Positions 26,818 through 38,258 of a DNA stretch of 64,000 nucleotides are shown one piece after another. A program made the position numbers and the translations under genes. The notes under the pieces were generated by a model, which saw nothing but the letters and a program-made list of their open reading frames with translations, did not search any database and was not told the origin of the DNA. How positions within the stretch are numbered: position 1 is the stretch's first letter; every line of letters starts with the position of its first letter. The DNA is taken from positions 1-64,000 of the forward strand of contig JAOAHH010000035.1 of assembly GCA_026415325.1 (NCBI GenBank). The letters are read 5' to 3'. Source of the stretch: Thermodesulfobacteriota bacterium. Lineage in GTDB: Bacteria; Desulfobacterota; WTBG01; CAIYCZ01; CAIRTM01.

Positions 26818-27527
26818 CCGTGCAATCAGAAACAGAGATCAACGAGCTGTTTGAACGCGCGCGAACTTGTGCACGTCTTGGCTCCCCTGAAGAGGAGCAA
26901 AAAATCTATGACACCATCATCACACGCTGCAGCGAAAACCCTTCTCCGCAAATGCGGATATTTGCTGCAAAAGCCCTCTTGAACAAGGGGGTTGTGCTCG
27001 GCAGCAACGGACACACACAGGCTGCCCGTGAGGTTTGCGACAAAGTAGTCCATATGATCGGCAACGCCCAGGATTCTGAAAGCCGTGAATGCGCCGCTAT
27101 TGCTTTAGTCAACAAGGCGATTCTTCTGTCCCGCGAACCAGGCGGCACAGGAGCGGCAATCTCTGTGTACGATGAAGTTGCTTCTTTGTTCGGCGATGCC
27201 CCTTCACCCCGCATAGCAGCACAGGTTGCAAAAGCGCTGTGCAACAAGGCAAACCTCTATGCTGCACAGGGCGAGACCGACCATGCGTGCGAAACGTATG
27301 ATGGAGTCGTTGCGCGCTTTGGAAACGCCTCCGCTCTGGAACTAAAAAAATGGGTTGCCCGGGCGCTGTTTAACAAAGGGGTGCTGTTTGGAAGAGTTAT
27401 GGACCGCGATGCCTCACATGCAGCCTATGATGAGATCATCCGGCGCTTTGAGACCGAGGAAGATGCCGAGCTGAAAGACTATGTTGCAAAAGCACAGTTC
27501 AATAAAGGCATGAGCTATCATTTCTGA
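26814..27527 (+). CDS. TPR-type repeat protein
   Basis: A 237-residue protein made almost entirely of helical repeats of about 43 residues. The recurring pattern is V-A-K-A-L-x-N-K-G...A...Y-D-x-V-V-x-R-F-G, seen at roughly residues 49, 94, 138, 181 and 224. This repeat type occurs in large bacterial TPR arrays. There is no signal peptide, no membrane segment and no enzymatic domain, so it is presumably a cytoplasmic scaffold. Its ATG overlaps the hldD stop (ATGA) and the RNA-modification fusion gene starts 17 bases after its own stop, so all three may be cotranscribed. Confidence 0.8.
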   Translation: MTVQSETEINELFERARTCARLGSPEEEQKIYDTIITRCSENPSPQMRIFAAKALLNKGVVLGSNGHTQAAREVCDKVVHMIGNAQDSESRECAAIALVNKAILLSREPGGTGAAISVYDEVASLFGDAPSPRIAAQVAKALCNKANLYAAQGETDHACETYDGVVARFGNASALELKKWVARALFNKGVLFGRVMDRDASHAAYDEIIRRFETEEDAELKDYVAKAQFNKGMSYHF

Positions 27528-27544
27528 AGATATAGCACCACCTC

Positions 27545-29278
27545 ATGCAATCTCCATCCACGCATGTTGTCTGTCCGCATCACCCTGCATGCCCCGGCTG
27601 CCCTCTGATTGAACTTCCGCCAGAGGCTGCCCGCGAACAAAAGCGCGCACGTGTTGCACAGGCATGCGCGTTGTTCCCGGAGCTTCGCTCCGTGGTCGTC
27701 CACCCCTGTATTCCCGCTCCTTCTCTCACTGGATACCGTACCCGGGTAAAATGCGCGGTTGATTCATCCGTCGGATCACGGGCAGCAATCGGGCTGTACC
27801 GGCGCAACACCCACAAGGTTGTCGATCTCCCGCAATGCCGCGTCATCGTGCCCGAGCTTGTACCGATTTTTGACGATCTGCGCACCTTGATTTGCCAAAC
27901 GCAAGCACCGATTGCACACCTTGACGTACGCTGGTCGCGCTACCAGAAAAAAGCTCATGTTACCTTTGTCACGAACAAACGAGCACCGATTGCACCGTGC
28001 GAACGCCTCGCAACCCTCCTGATGCAGGCACACCCTGAGGTTGCTGGGGTCGGTCTTCGCAGGGCAGATCGGGGACCAGTATTACGACCGCTTGTCGGTA
28101 AAACCGAACCGATTGCTGGCTCGCCTTTTTTAATCGAAAAAATCGGCAGGTACCTGTTCAGGCTCTCACCGGGCTCATTCTTTCAGGCAAATCCCGGAGC
28201 TGCGTATATCCTTCAGAAAACCGTTGCCACATGGTGTGCGGAATATACCTCTGCAAAATACCTTGTCGATCTTTTTGCAGGTGTTGGACTTTTTGCAATC
28301 GGCGTTGCGCTTCGCGGCCGCACCGTCACTGCCGTGGAAAGCGCAGAACAGGCTGCAGCGGATGCACGGGAAAGTGCAACACTCTCACATGTAGCAGTAA
28401 CCGTTCACTGCATGCCAGCTGAAAAAACCTGCTCTTTGCTCTCGGCAATGCATCCTGACATCGTAATCCTTGACCCGCCGCGCCGCGGTGCAGCGCTCAC
28501 GCTCCTCACGGCAATCGGCACAGCGCGACCTTCCCGGATTGTGTATGTTGCCTGTGATCCGGAAACCCTTGCCCGCGACCTTGCCGTGCTCGTGGTGCAC
28601 GGCTACCGGATTTCTCAGCTTGTGCCCCTTGACATGTTTCCGCTCACCGATCATGTGGAAACAGCGGTGCTGCTTGAACATGTCGAGCCAGTGCGTCGAA
28701 TTCGGGTGCGTTACCGTGACAATGTTATGCATGTCTCTGAGAAGCGTTTTCCGTTCCAAACCCCGCCACAGGAATACGCGGACTACCCGTGTCTCATCCA
28801 TAGCCCTCCATCCGGTGCTTCCGGCATGGTTATCCACATGAAAGCGCGGCCAAAGAAACCGGTACTTCTTGAATACCTCGCCCTTGTTAAGGGGATTCCC
28901 CACAAAAAGGGCCATCTCCCGTGCCGAAAAAAAACACACCGTAGTGGTCAGGAAACCTACCGGCTTTTAAGCGTTATTGGCGGGTACGGGTTGGTACGCA
29001 TATATTGCAACAGCGCTCGTAAACTGGATGTACTCCGGCAGTTCTGGCGGATTGGCCATCCAATCCTTGGCGACGAGCAGTTCGGTGATCGCCGCGCAAA
29101 CCATTTTCTTACAGAGACCTGCGGCCTTCATCGCCTCTGGCTGCACCTGCACCGCGTTTTCTTGCGCCGTGCCGACGGTACACGCATCCGGCTTTGTATG
29201 CCGCTGCCTCATGATTTACGGTTTGTCATCCGCAGGCTCCGCACGATCAGAATCCAGATGGATAACAGTGAAGGATGA
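27545..29278 (+). CDS. RlmD/TrmA-type RNA m5U methyltransferase fused to an RluA-like domain without catalytic Asp
   Basis: A 577-residue two-domain protein. Residues 1-380 are a 23S rRNA/tRNA uracil-5-methyltransferase: iron-sulfur ligands C10-x5-C16-x2-C19 and C98, SFFQANP (211), the SAM motif DLFAGVGLFAIG (242), DPPRRG (310), nucleophile Cys337 in YVACDPETLARD and the general-base Glu in HVETAVLL (372). The usual N-terminal TRAM domain is missing. Residues 385-560 resemble RluA pseudouridine synthases: EYLALVKGIPHKKG (443) and IGHPILGDEQFG (503) are clear. However, the HRLDxDTSG active-site motif reads IHSPPSGASG (418), losing the catalytic Asp, and the RTHQIRVH stretch is also altered. 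The second domain is probably an RNA-binding module. Confidence 0.85.
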   Translation: MQSPSTHVVCPHHPACPGCPLIELPPEAAREQKRARVAQACALFPELRSVVVHPCIPAPSLTGYRTRVKCAVDSSVGSRAAIGLYRRNTHKVVDLPQCRVIVPELVPIFDDLRTLICQTQAPIAHLDVRWSRYQKKAHVTFVTNKRAPIAPCERLATLLMQAHPEVAGVGLRRADRGPVLRPLVGKTEPIAGSPFLIEKIGRYLFRLSPGSFFQANPGAAYILQKTVATWCAEYTSAKYLVDLFAGVGLFAIGVALRGRTVTAVESAEQAAADARESATLSHVAVTVHCMPAEKTCSLLSAMHPDIVILDPPRRGAALTLLTAIGTARPSRIVYVACDPETLARDLAVLVVHGYRISQLVPLDMFPLTDHVETAVLLEHVEPVRRIRVRYRDNVMHVSEKRFPFQTPPQEYADYPCLIHSPPSGASGMVIHMKARPKKPVLLEYLALVKGIPHKKGHLPCRKKTHRSGQETYRLLSVIGGYGLVRIYCNSARKLDVLRQFWRIGHPILGDEQFGDRRANHFLTETCGLHRLWLHLHRVFLRRADGTRIRLCMPLPHDLRFVIRRLRTIRIQMDNSEG

Positions 29279-29395
29279 TTTTCTGTTTGTGAAAATTGCA
29301 AAGTTGCGGTATGTTCTGAAATATACTAAATATCTTGGTGCCCGGTACAAGACGATGCACCATCAGTTTTATATCAATTATACAGGAGGTTCTCC

Positions 29396-30496
29396 ATGGC
29401 ACTGATTGATTTTGGCGGCGTCAAAGAAGAAGTCATTACCCGGAAAGAATTCCCCATGTCAAAAGCCCGCAGTGTCCTAAAAAATGAGGTTATTGCGGTC
29501 ATCGGCTATGGTGTTCAGGGTCCGGCGCAGGCGCTGAATATGCGTGACAACGGATTCAATGTAATTGTCGGTCAGGCAAAACAATTCAAGCGGGATTGGG
29601 ATCGCGCAGTCAAAGACGGTTGGAAACCCGGCAAAACGCTCTTCGATATTGAAGAAGCGGCACGGCGGGGCACCATAATCCAGATGCTCGTCTCTGATGC
29701 TGCACAGCGCCAGATCTGGCCAACGATCAAGCAATGTCTTGTACCGGGAAAAGCACTCTATTTTTCTCACGGCTTTTCTATTGTGTACAAAAAGCTCACC
29801 GGCGTTATTCCACCAAAAAATGTCGATGTGATTATGGTGGCCCCGAAAGGGTCGGGAACATCGGTGCGCAGGAATTTCCTTGCCGGTGCCGGCATCAATG
29901 CAAGTTTTGCCGTGGAGCAGGATGCAACCGGCAGGGCGCGTGAGCGCTGCATTGCCTTAGGCATTGCCATTGGTGCTGGATATCTGTTCCCGACAACCTT
30001 CAAGCACGAGGTTTTCAGCGATCTCACCGGCGAGCGCGGCGTGCTCATGGGCGCACTTGCCGGCATTATGGAAGCACAATACGAGGTATTGCGCAAGCAC
30101 GGGCATACGCCGAGTGAAGCGTTCAATGAAACGGTTGAAGAGCTCACCGAAAGCCTGATCAAGCTTGTGGGAGAAAACGGCATGGACTGGATGTATTCAA
30201 ACTGTTCGGCAACCGCGCAACGAGGCGCGCTTGACTGGAAGCCGAAATTTAAAAAAGCGGTTATGCCGGTGTTTAACGAGCTATACAAACGGGTAGCTTC
30301 TGGTGCTGAAGCACAACGGGTGCTTCAGGCATGCGGCAAGCCGGATTATCAAAAACAGCTTGACAAAGAACTTTCTGACATGGCGCAATCTGAAATGTGG
30401 CGCGCAGGAAAAGCAACCCGGGCATTGCGTCCAAAAGAGCCAGCAAAAAAGATTACTAAATCTACGAAAGGAATTGCCGGACGGGCGGGCAATTAA
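29396..30496 (+). CDS. ilvC: Ketol-acid reductoisomerase
   Basis: A 366-residue KARI, the second enzyme of valine, isoleucine and leucine synthesis (NADPH- or NADH- and Mg2+-dependent). GYGVQGPAQALN (about residue 38) is the nucleotide-binding motif, followed by an extended loop (WDRAVKDGWKPGK) as in long-loop KARIs. SHGFSIVY and VMVAPKGSGTSVRR (about 142-160) and DLTGERGVLMGALAGIMEA (about 210) carry the metal-binding acidic residues. The lysine-rich tail of about 20 residues is extra. It is not next to ilvB/ilvN. The start is fixed by AGGAGGT. A strong terminator follows. Confidence 0.93.
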   Translation: MALIDFGGVKEEVITRKEFPMSKARSVLKNEVIAVIGYGVQGPAQALNMRDNGFNVIVGQAKQFKRDWDRAVKDGWKPGKTLFDIEEAARRGTIIQMLVSDAAQRQIWPTIKQCLVPGKALYFSHGFSIVYKKLTGVIPPKNVDVIMVAPKGSGTSVRRNFLAGAGINASFAVEQDATGRARERCIALGIAIGAGYLFPTTFKHEVFSDLTGERGVLMGALAGIMEAQYEVLRKHGHTPSEAFNETVEELTESLIKLVGENGMDWMYSNCSATAQRGALDWKPKFKKAVMPVFNELYKRVASGAEAQRVLQACGKPDYQKQLDKELSDMAQSEMWRAGKATRALRPKEPAKKITKSTKGIAGRAGN

Positions 30497-30521
30497 GCCC
30501 TTTTAAACCGAGAGGAAAAAC

Positions 30522-30559
30522 AGAAAAGGGGATTTCGGTACGGCGAAAATCCCCTTTTC
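30522..30559 (+). terminator. Terminator after ilvC, possibly bidirectional
   Basis: AGAAAAGGGGAT (30522-30533) pairs with ATCCCCTTTTCT (30548-30559), with three further pairs toward the loop. The T-rich 3' arm doubles as the U-tract. It ends 2 bases before the first possible ATG of the methyltransferase gene. Confidence 0.8.
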
Positions 30560-30561
30560 TT

Positions 30562-31284
30562 ATGCAGGTAGCAAGCGGCATGAGTACTGTTTCTAGAACT
30601 CCGGAACCCATCAAACAATATTTTGACCGTATTGCCCCGCACTACGATCGTATCAATACCCTGCTCAGTTTCGGCCTCCATCATGTTTGGAGGCGCCGTA
30701 CCATTACTGCTGCAGAGATTTTCCGTGGTGCGCGGGTACTTGATGTATGCAGCGGCACCGGCGACCTTGCCGTGCGTGCAGGGCGCACGGCAGGCTCTTC
30801 GGGGATGATCGTGGCTTATGATTTCAGCCGCACAATGCTTGTGCATGCATTAAAAAAACAGAATCGGCCGGGGAAGGTGCATCTGGTATGCGGCGATGCC
30901 GAACGCATTGCGCTTCGCGATGAGAGTTTTGATGTGGTGCTCATCGGGTTCGGGCTGCGCAATTTGCTCAACATGGATCGCGGTATCGCAGAGATATATC
31001 GGGTTCTGAGGCATGGCGGGCGATGCGTTTGTCTTGAGTTTTCCCGACCGAAAAACCTTTGGTTCAGACTGCTCTATGATGTGTATTCATTCTATGTCAT
31101 CCCATGGCTTGGTGGCGCTGTCAGCGGTTGCAGAGAAGCTTACCAATACCTGCCTGCATCAATACGCCGCTTCCCGCTTCCGGATCGTATTGTTGCCATG
31201 ATGCAGCAGGCAGGTTTTGTCAATGCAATATGGCGACCTGTTGCCTATGGCATAGCTGCCCTCTATAGGGGTGAGAAACTATGA
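30562..31284 (+). CDS. UbiE/MenG-type quinone-biosynthesis methyltransferase
   Basis: A 240-residue SAM-dependent methyltransferase of the demethylmenaquinone/ubiquinone C-methyltransferase family. It shows FDRIAPHYDRINTLLSFGLH (about residue 21), the SAM motif VLDVCSGTGDLAV (about 59), FDVVLIGFGLRNL (about 123; a UbiE signature) and REAYQYLPASIRRFP (about 187). In an anaerobe it would complete menaquinone. The start may be the ATG at 30562 or, 6 codons later, the ATG at 30580; neither has a clear ribosome binding site. The stop overlaps the next ATG (ATGA). Confidence 0.88.
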   Translation: MQVASGMSTVSRTPEPIKQYFDRIAPHYDRINTLLSFGLHHVWRRRTITAAEIFRGARVLDVCSGTGDLAVRAGRTAGSSGMIVAYDFSRTMLVHALKKQNRPGKVHLVCGDAERIALRDESFDVVLIGFGLRNLLNMDRGIAEIYRVLRHGGRCVCLEFSRPKNLWFRLLYDVYSFYVIPWLGGAVSGCREAYQYLPASIRRFPLPDRIVAMMQQAGFVNAIWRPVAYGIAALYRGEKL

Positions 31285-32141
31285 GATTTGCTCTATCTTT
31301 GAATCAAATCCGCACTGTGCTTGAAGACCTGTACACACGGTATAATCATCCTGCTTTCATTTCTCCTGATCCGCTTCAGTTTTTATATCGATACGATGAT
31401 CCGTCCGATCGAGAAGTTGTCGGACTCATCTGTGCCACCCTTGCCTATGGAAGGGTTGCACAGATTGTGAAAAACATTGAAAAACTCTTATATCGGCTTG
31501 GCCCTTCGCCTACAGCAATGCTGTGCAGCGCACATGATACATGCCTTCAGAGACTTGTTTCCGGCATCCGGCACCGGTTCACCGGAGAACGCGAGATCCT
31601 TGCACTGCTGTGTGCCATACGTGATGTTGTCCGATACTACGGATCGCTGCACCGCTGTTTTTGCACGTGTCTGCAAGCAGGAGAGAGAAACGTCATGCCG
31701 GCCATAGACCGGTTTGTGCAGCTCCTTGGTGCATCATACCAAGAACTAACACGGTTTACGCTGCCCCGACCAAAAAGCGGCAGTGCATGCAAACGGATCA
31801 ACCTTTTCCTTCGCTGGATGGTGCGCAAGGATGCCGTTGACCTTGGGGATTGGCACGGTGTGCAACCATCTTTTCTTATTGTGCCGCTTGATACACATAT
31901 GTTCCGTATCGCTCATGCGCTGAGGTTTACCCGAAGGGCACAACCAGATCTCGGAGCGGCACTTGAAATTACCGAGTGTTTTACAAAGATTTGCCCCGAA
32001 GACCCGGTACGATATGACTTTGTACTTACCCGGTTTGGAATTCGAGAGGATTTTGCAGGACAGGAATGCGACTGGCTTTTTGCACCGCCTATTGGAACTT
32101 CTTCAAAAATGCCTCGACCTCAAGCCGCAGATCGTAGATAG
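31281..32141 (+). CDS. TIGR02757 family (DUF2400) protein
   Basis: A 286-residue protein of an uncharacterised bacterial family. The N-terminal part has FLYRYDDPSDREVVGLICATLAYGRVAQI (from about residue 29), and the C-terminus shows the family's DPVRYDFVLTRFGI (about 240). The conserved core (VPLDTHMFRIAHAL, about 200) is predicted helical, reminiscent of helix-hairpin-helix DNA glycosylases, but no catalytic residue can be assigned. It is coupled to the methyltransferase gene. Its last 53 bases overlap the end of the HDOD gene on the opposite strand. Confidence 0.8.
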   Translation: MRFALSLNQIRTVLEDLYTRYNHPAFISPDPLQFLYRYDDPSDREVVGLICATLAYGRVAQIVKNIEKLLYRLGPSPTAMLCSAHDTCLQRLVSGIRHRFTGEREILALLCAIRDVVRYYGSLHRCFCTCLQAGERNVMPAIDRFVQLLGASYQELTRFTLPRPKSGSACKRINLFLRWMVRKDAVDLGDWHGVQPSFLIVPLDTHMFRIAHALRFTRRAQPDLGAALEITECFTKICPEDPVRYDFVLTRFGIREDFAGQECDWLFAPPIGTSSKMPRPQAADRR

Positions 32142-32970
32142 ATCCCATCAGGGTAAGGAACTGCGATTCTGAGATCTGCAACACAGTGGTGATCGCTTCG
32201 GCAAGCTGGTGCTTCACCTCTGTTGCAAGCGAATCACTGGCCAGCACTGCTACCAGATTGCCAAGACAAACCATACGCTTGAAATCCCCGCCGGGAGACG
32301 TGTCCTTTTGCAGATACTCAATGTCTTTCAGGCTGTGCCACATACAGGCATCGCGCACTTTCGAGGGCAATAGCCAATGCTCGCACAACAGGATGCCGAA
32401 AAACGAGCTCGACGGCATACCGAGCTTCTCTTCAGCCGTGCTAAACAGACATCCTTGTTCGGTGCAGTATGCCTGCAGCGCGAGATAATGCTCCGGAAAA
32501 AACTTTAAATACACCAGCTTTCCGATATCATGCAATATGGCAGCAGACCACAACTCGTCGAAGGGAAGCTGTGGCATATAAGTTCGTGCAAGGTGTTTCG
32601 TGCACAGGGCAGTGTAAAAAGAATGATGCCAGAACGCCACAAGCTCGCGGGACTGGGCAATATCAAGAGTGTTGATAACCGATAATGTGAGCGCAAGACG
32701 GCAGATTTCGTTAAGCCCCAAGAAAGCAACGGCGAAGTTGATTTTTGTAACTTCCTGCGGGAGGCTGTAATAGGCCGAGTTGACAATTTTTAAAATCTGC
32801 GCGACTAGCGCCGGATCACTGCTGATCAGTTCTGCGACCTGAGTAATTGAAGTATCCTCTTTTTGCAGCATCTGCTGCAGGTTGGTAACAAGTGTGGGCA
32901 GTGCTGGCAGGGTACAGTGCTGACGCAAAAAGGTTTTCGGATCGATCTCGATCTGCGGAAGGATCGCCAT
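32089..32970 (-). CDS. HDOD domain signalling protein 1
   Basis: A 293-residue protein made of an HDOD domain, a relative of HD phosphohydrolases that lacks the full metal site and is used as a scaffold in chemotaxis, type IV pilus and c-di-GMP signalling. The pattern LPALPTLVTNLQQML, then ISSDPALVAQILKIVNSAYY (about residues 49-68) and AILHDIGKLVY (about 143) is typical. It has no receiver or GGDEF domain. A good promoter is present at 33002-33031. A second HDOD gene lies at 62959. Confidence 0.9.
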   Translation of the reverse strand: MAILPQIEIDPKTFLRQHCTLPALPTLVTNLQQMLQKEDTSITQVAELISSDPALVAQILKIVNSAYYSLPQEVTKINFAVAFLGLNEICRLALTLSVINTLDIAQSRELVAFWHHSFYTALCTKHLARTYMPQLPFDELWSAAILHDIGKLVYLKFFPEHYLALQAYCTEQGCLFSTAEEKLGMPSSSFFGILLCEHWLLPSKVRDACMWHSLKDIEYLQKDTSPGGDFKRMVCLGNLVAVLASDSLATEVKHQLAEAITTVLQISESQFLTLMGSIYDLRLEVEAFLKKFQ

Positions 32971-33170
32971 GGTGTTCTATTCTCGTTGTGATTGCTCTCC
33001 TTTTATACGATTAATACATCGGTCATGTCAATCACAAACCTTTTTCAACCATTCTAACGATTACACAAAAAAGGGTTTTTTATCATCATAAACACAGTAT
33101 CAAAACCGTTATGGTCTCATTATCTGATCCTCCCTTGTGGTGTTAAGGGTACGTCAATAACCTTTATTCC
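32971..33170. other. AT-rich divergent region upstream of rsmG; origin candidate zone
   Basis: This is the left part of a gene-poor stretch that continues to rsmG. It carries the HDOD promoter and several A- or T-runs (for example AAAAAAGGGTTTTTT near 33069-33083). I found no good DnaA box (TTATNCACA) on either strand. Genes point away from it on both sides, and a parS site lies 0.9 kb to the right, so it is a position where a replication origin would make sense. Confidence 0.35.
33002..33031 (-). promoter_or_regulatory. Promoter of the HDOD gene
   Basis: On the minus strand TTGACA (33031-33026), an 18-base spacer and TATAAA (33007-33002). The transcript would start near 32995 and give a short leader of about 25 bases before the ATG at 32970. 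Confidence 0.75.
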
Positions 33171-33365
33171 ATGTGGACAGAGCACGCTATCAATTCTATC
33201 TCCTTTATAACGGGAATTATTGTAGGGATTTTGTTCTTATCAATGGTGTTAACAGAAATCATCTTCTCATCGCGGCCGTATCCCTTACTTGATAAAAAAT
33301 CCGTGCTGTATCGGTTCAGGGATGCAAAAAAGAGAGATATTGAAAACAAAAATAACTTCTTGTAA
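33171..33365 (+). CDS. Possible small single-pass membrane protein
   Basis: A 64-codon frame ending 49 bases before rsmG. Residues 9-31 form one hydrophobic segment (SISFITGIIVGILFLSMVL), followed by a basic, polar tail (DAKKRDIENKNNFL). This is a believable membrane-anchored peptide, and its AT-rich composition matches rsmG. Against it: no ribosome binding site precedes the ATG, there is no family I recognise, and the opposite strand is open for a similar length. Confidence 0.35.
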   Translation: MWTEHAINSISFITGIIVGILFLSMVLTEIIFSSRPYPLLDKKSVLYRFRDAKKRDIENKNNFL

Positions 33366-33414
33366 AGTATCGATGTAAAAGTAAATGTTGTTAAAAAAAT
33401 GAGGAGCAGTGGGA

Positions 33415-34044
33415 TTGCTTTTTGAACTACAACAAAGAATAAACGAGTTTGGCCTTACGCTCTCGGCAAAAGAGCTAACTCTTTTTGAAATATACTTACA
33501 AATTTTGCAGGAATGGAATAAAAAAATAAATATAACAGCAATAAAAACGACAAAAGATATTATTATTAAGCATTTTATAGATTCTCTTGCCGTTTTAAAG
33601 TATATTAATATTTCTGGTTCGCTTGTTGACATAGGCTCCGGCGGCGGGTTTCCGGGAATTCCTATTAAGATTAATAATCCATCAATAGAGCTCACCCTAA
33701 TCGAGGCAAACAGAAAAAAATCAAACTTTCTGAAAACGGTCATTCGAAGGCTTGGTCTTAAGCATGTTGATGTCTATAATGGCAGAGCTGAGCATTTTGA
33801 TAAAGAATGCTTTTTTGATATTGCGATCAGCCGAGCATTTGCGAATGTAGCAGACTTTTGCACCGTCGCCGGCAGGCTTGTTAAAAATGGCGGTATGGCT
33901 GTCGCTATGACAGGAAAATTTCCTCTGCAAAATGATGAGCAAATATATGCTGCTGGTTTTATTCGTGAAACCTCCTTTTCTTTCGATCTTCCGCTCAATA
34001 AGGGTCATAGAACCATCCTTGTTTTGAGAAAATGTTTCACGTGA
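33415..34044 (+). CDS. rsmG: 16S rRNA (guanine527-N7) methyltransferase
   Basis: A protein of about 209 residues of the RsmG/GidB family. The SAM motif is LVDIGSGGGFPGIPIKI (about residue 68), preceded by NKKINITAI and HFIDSLAVL and followed by SRAFANVADFC. It methylates N7 of G527 in 16S rRNA, and its loss gives low-level streptomycin resistance in other bacteria. The start is uncertain: a GTG at 33409 lies too close to GAGGAG (33401-33406), whereas the TTG at 33415 has ideal spacing, so I prefer TTG. The gene is much more AT-rich than gyrB or parB downstream. Its stop codon lies inside a parS site. Confidence 0.9.
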   Translation: MLFELQQRINEFGLTLSAKELTLFEIYLQILQEWNKKINITAIKTTKDIIIKHFIDSLAVLKYINISGSLVDIGSGGGFPGIPIKINNPSIELTLIEANRKKSNFLKTVIRRLGLKHVDVYNGRAEHFDKECFFDIAISRAFANVADFCTVAGRLVKNGGMAVAMTGKFPLQNDEQIYAAGFIRETSFSFDLPLNKGHRTILVLRKCFT

Positions 34045-34048
34045 AACA
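34033..34048. promoter_or_regulatory. parS centromere site
   Basis: TGTTTCACGTGAAACA, a perfect 16-base palindrome identical to the bacterial ParB-binding consensus. The symmetry extends to AAAATG...CATTTT (34029-34052). It covers the TGA stop codon of rsmG (34042-34044) and lies about 125 bases upstream of parA. ParB loaded here would organise the chromosome near the origin. I found no second copy in the window. Confidence 0.93.
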
Positions 34049-34171
34049 TTTTCTTTTCCCAGCATCTTTTTTCTTTAAAAATTTTTGTTTTTATGATACA
34101 AGTTTCTGCACATAGTGCCATTTTTTTTGCCGATTGTTTCTTTAAGTTTTATTTATTTGCACCGTGTGCCT

Positions 34172-34947
34172 ATGAGCCTTAATGGCTGGACAATCTGCAT
34201 TGCAAATCAAAAGGGCGGGGTAGGCAAAACCACAACAGCAATCAACCTTGCAACGGCAATCGCTCTTTACAATAAAAAGACACTGCTTATCGACATCGAT
34301 CCTCAAGGCAATGCGACAAGCGGTGTCGGGCAAACAGAAGACGGCTCGCATAATATTTATCATGCACTGGTGCTTGAAGAAGATATCCATGCCCTTGTCA
34401 CTCAGACGTTTGTGCCCAATCTTTTTATCATCAAATCGCACATCGATCTCTCGGGTGCCGAAATCGAACTTGTTACCATACCCGAGCGCGAGTTCCGTTT
34501 AAAAAAATGTCTGCATCCGATAAAACAGGATTTTGATTTTATCCTCATCGATTGCCCTCCGTCACTTGGACTGTTGACGATCAACTCGCTGGTTGCTGCC
34601 GACTCGGTGCTTATACCGCTGCAGTGTGAATATTATGCCCTTGAGGGATTGAGCAAGCTGCTCAATACTATACGACTTATCAAGTCCCGTCTTAACCCGA
34701 TGCTGGTTCTGGAAGGCATTCTGCTCACCATGTTTGACAAGCGCAACAATCTCTCGCATCAGGTTGTGCAGCAGATTATGGAGCATTTTCCTACAAAGGT
34801 TTTTAAGACAATCATTCCGCGAAGCGTTCGGCTTGCCGAGTGTCCAAGTCATGGAAAACCTGTCTATTTTTACGATAAAAACTCTTCCGGATCGCAAAGT
34901 TATCTTGAGCTTGCCCAATACGTGATACACAAAGAAAGGGCATTGCC

Positions 34948-34951
<4 letters not shown>
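34172..34951 (+). CDS. parA: Chromosome partitioning ATPase ParA/Soj
   Basis: A 259-residue ParA-type ATPase. The deviant Walker A motif KGGVGKTTTAINLATAI begins about residue 13, DIDPQGNATSG (about 43) is the A' motif, and DFILIDCPPSLGLLTIN (about 118) is Walker B. It forms an ATP-dependent nucleoid-bound dimer that moves ParB-parS complexes. I chose the ATG at 34172 because the motif then starts 12 residues in, as in Soj; a GTG at 34115 would add an unconserved hydrophobic leader. The ribosome binding site is weak. The stop overlaps the parB start (ATGA). Confidence 0.95.
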
Positions 34952-38236
<3,285 letters not shown>

Positions 38237-38258
38237 TTATTTTTTATGAGAATTTAAT

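Noticed and set aside
33164-33349. A 61-codon minus-strand frame opposite the possible small membrane protein
   Set aside because: It fits no family and begins within the A/T-rich leader of rsmG; the plus-strand frame has a clearer membrane segment.
34115-34171. GTG start giving ParA a 19-residue hydrophobic leader
   Set aside because: Soj/ParA proteins start close to the KGGVGKTT loop; the leader is unconserved and membrane-like, so the ATG at 34172 is preferred.
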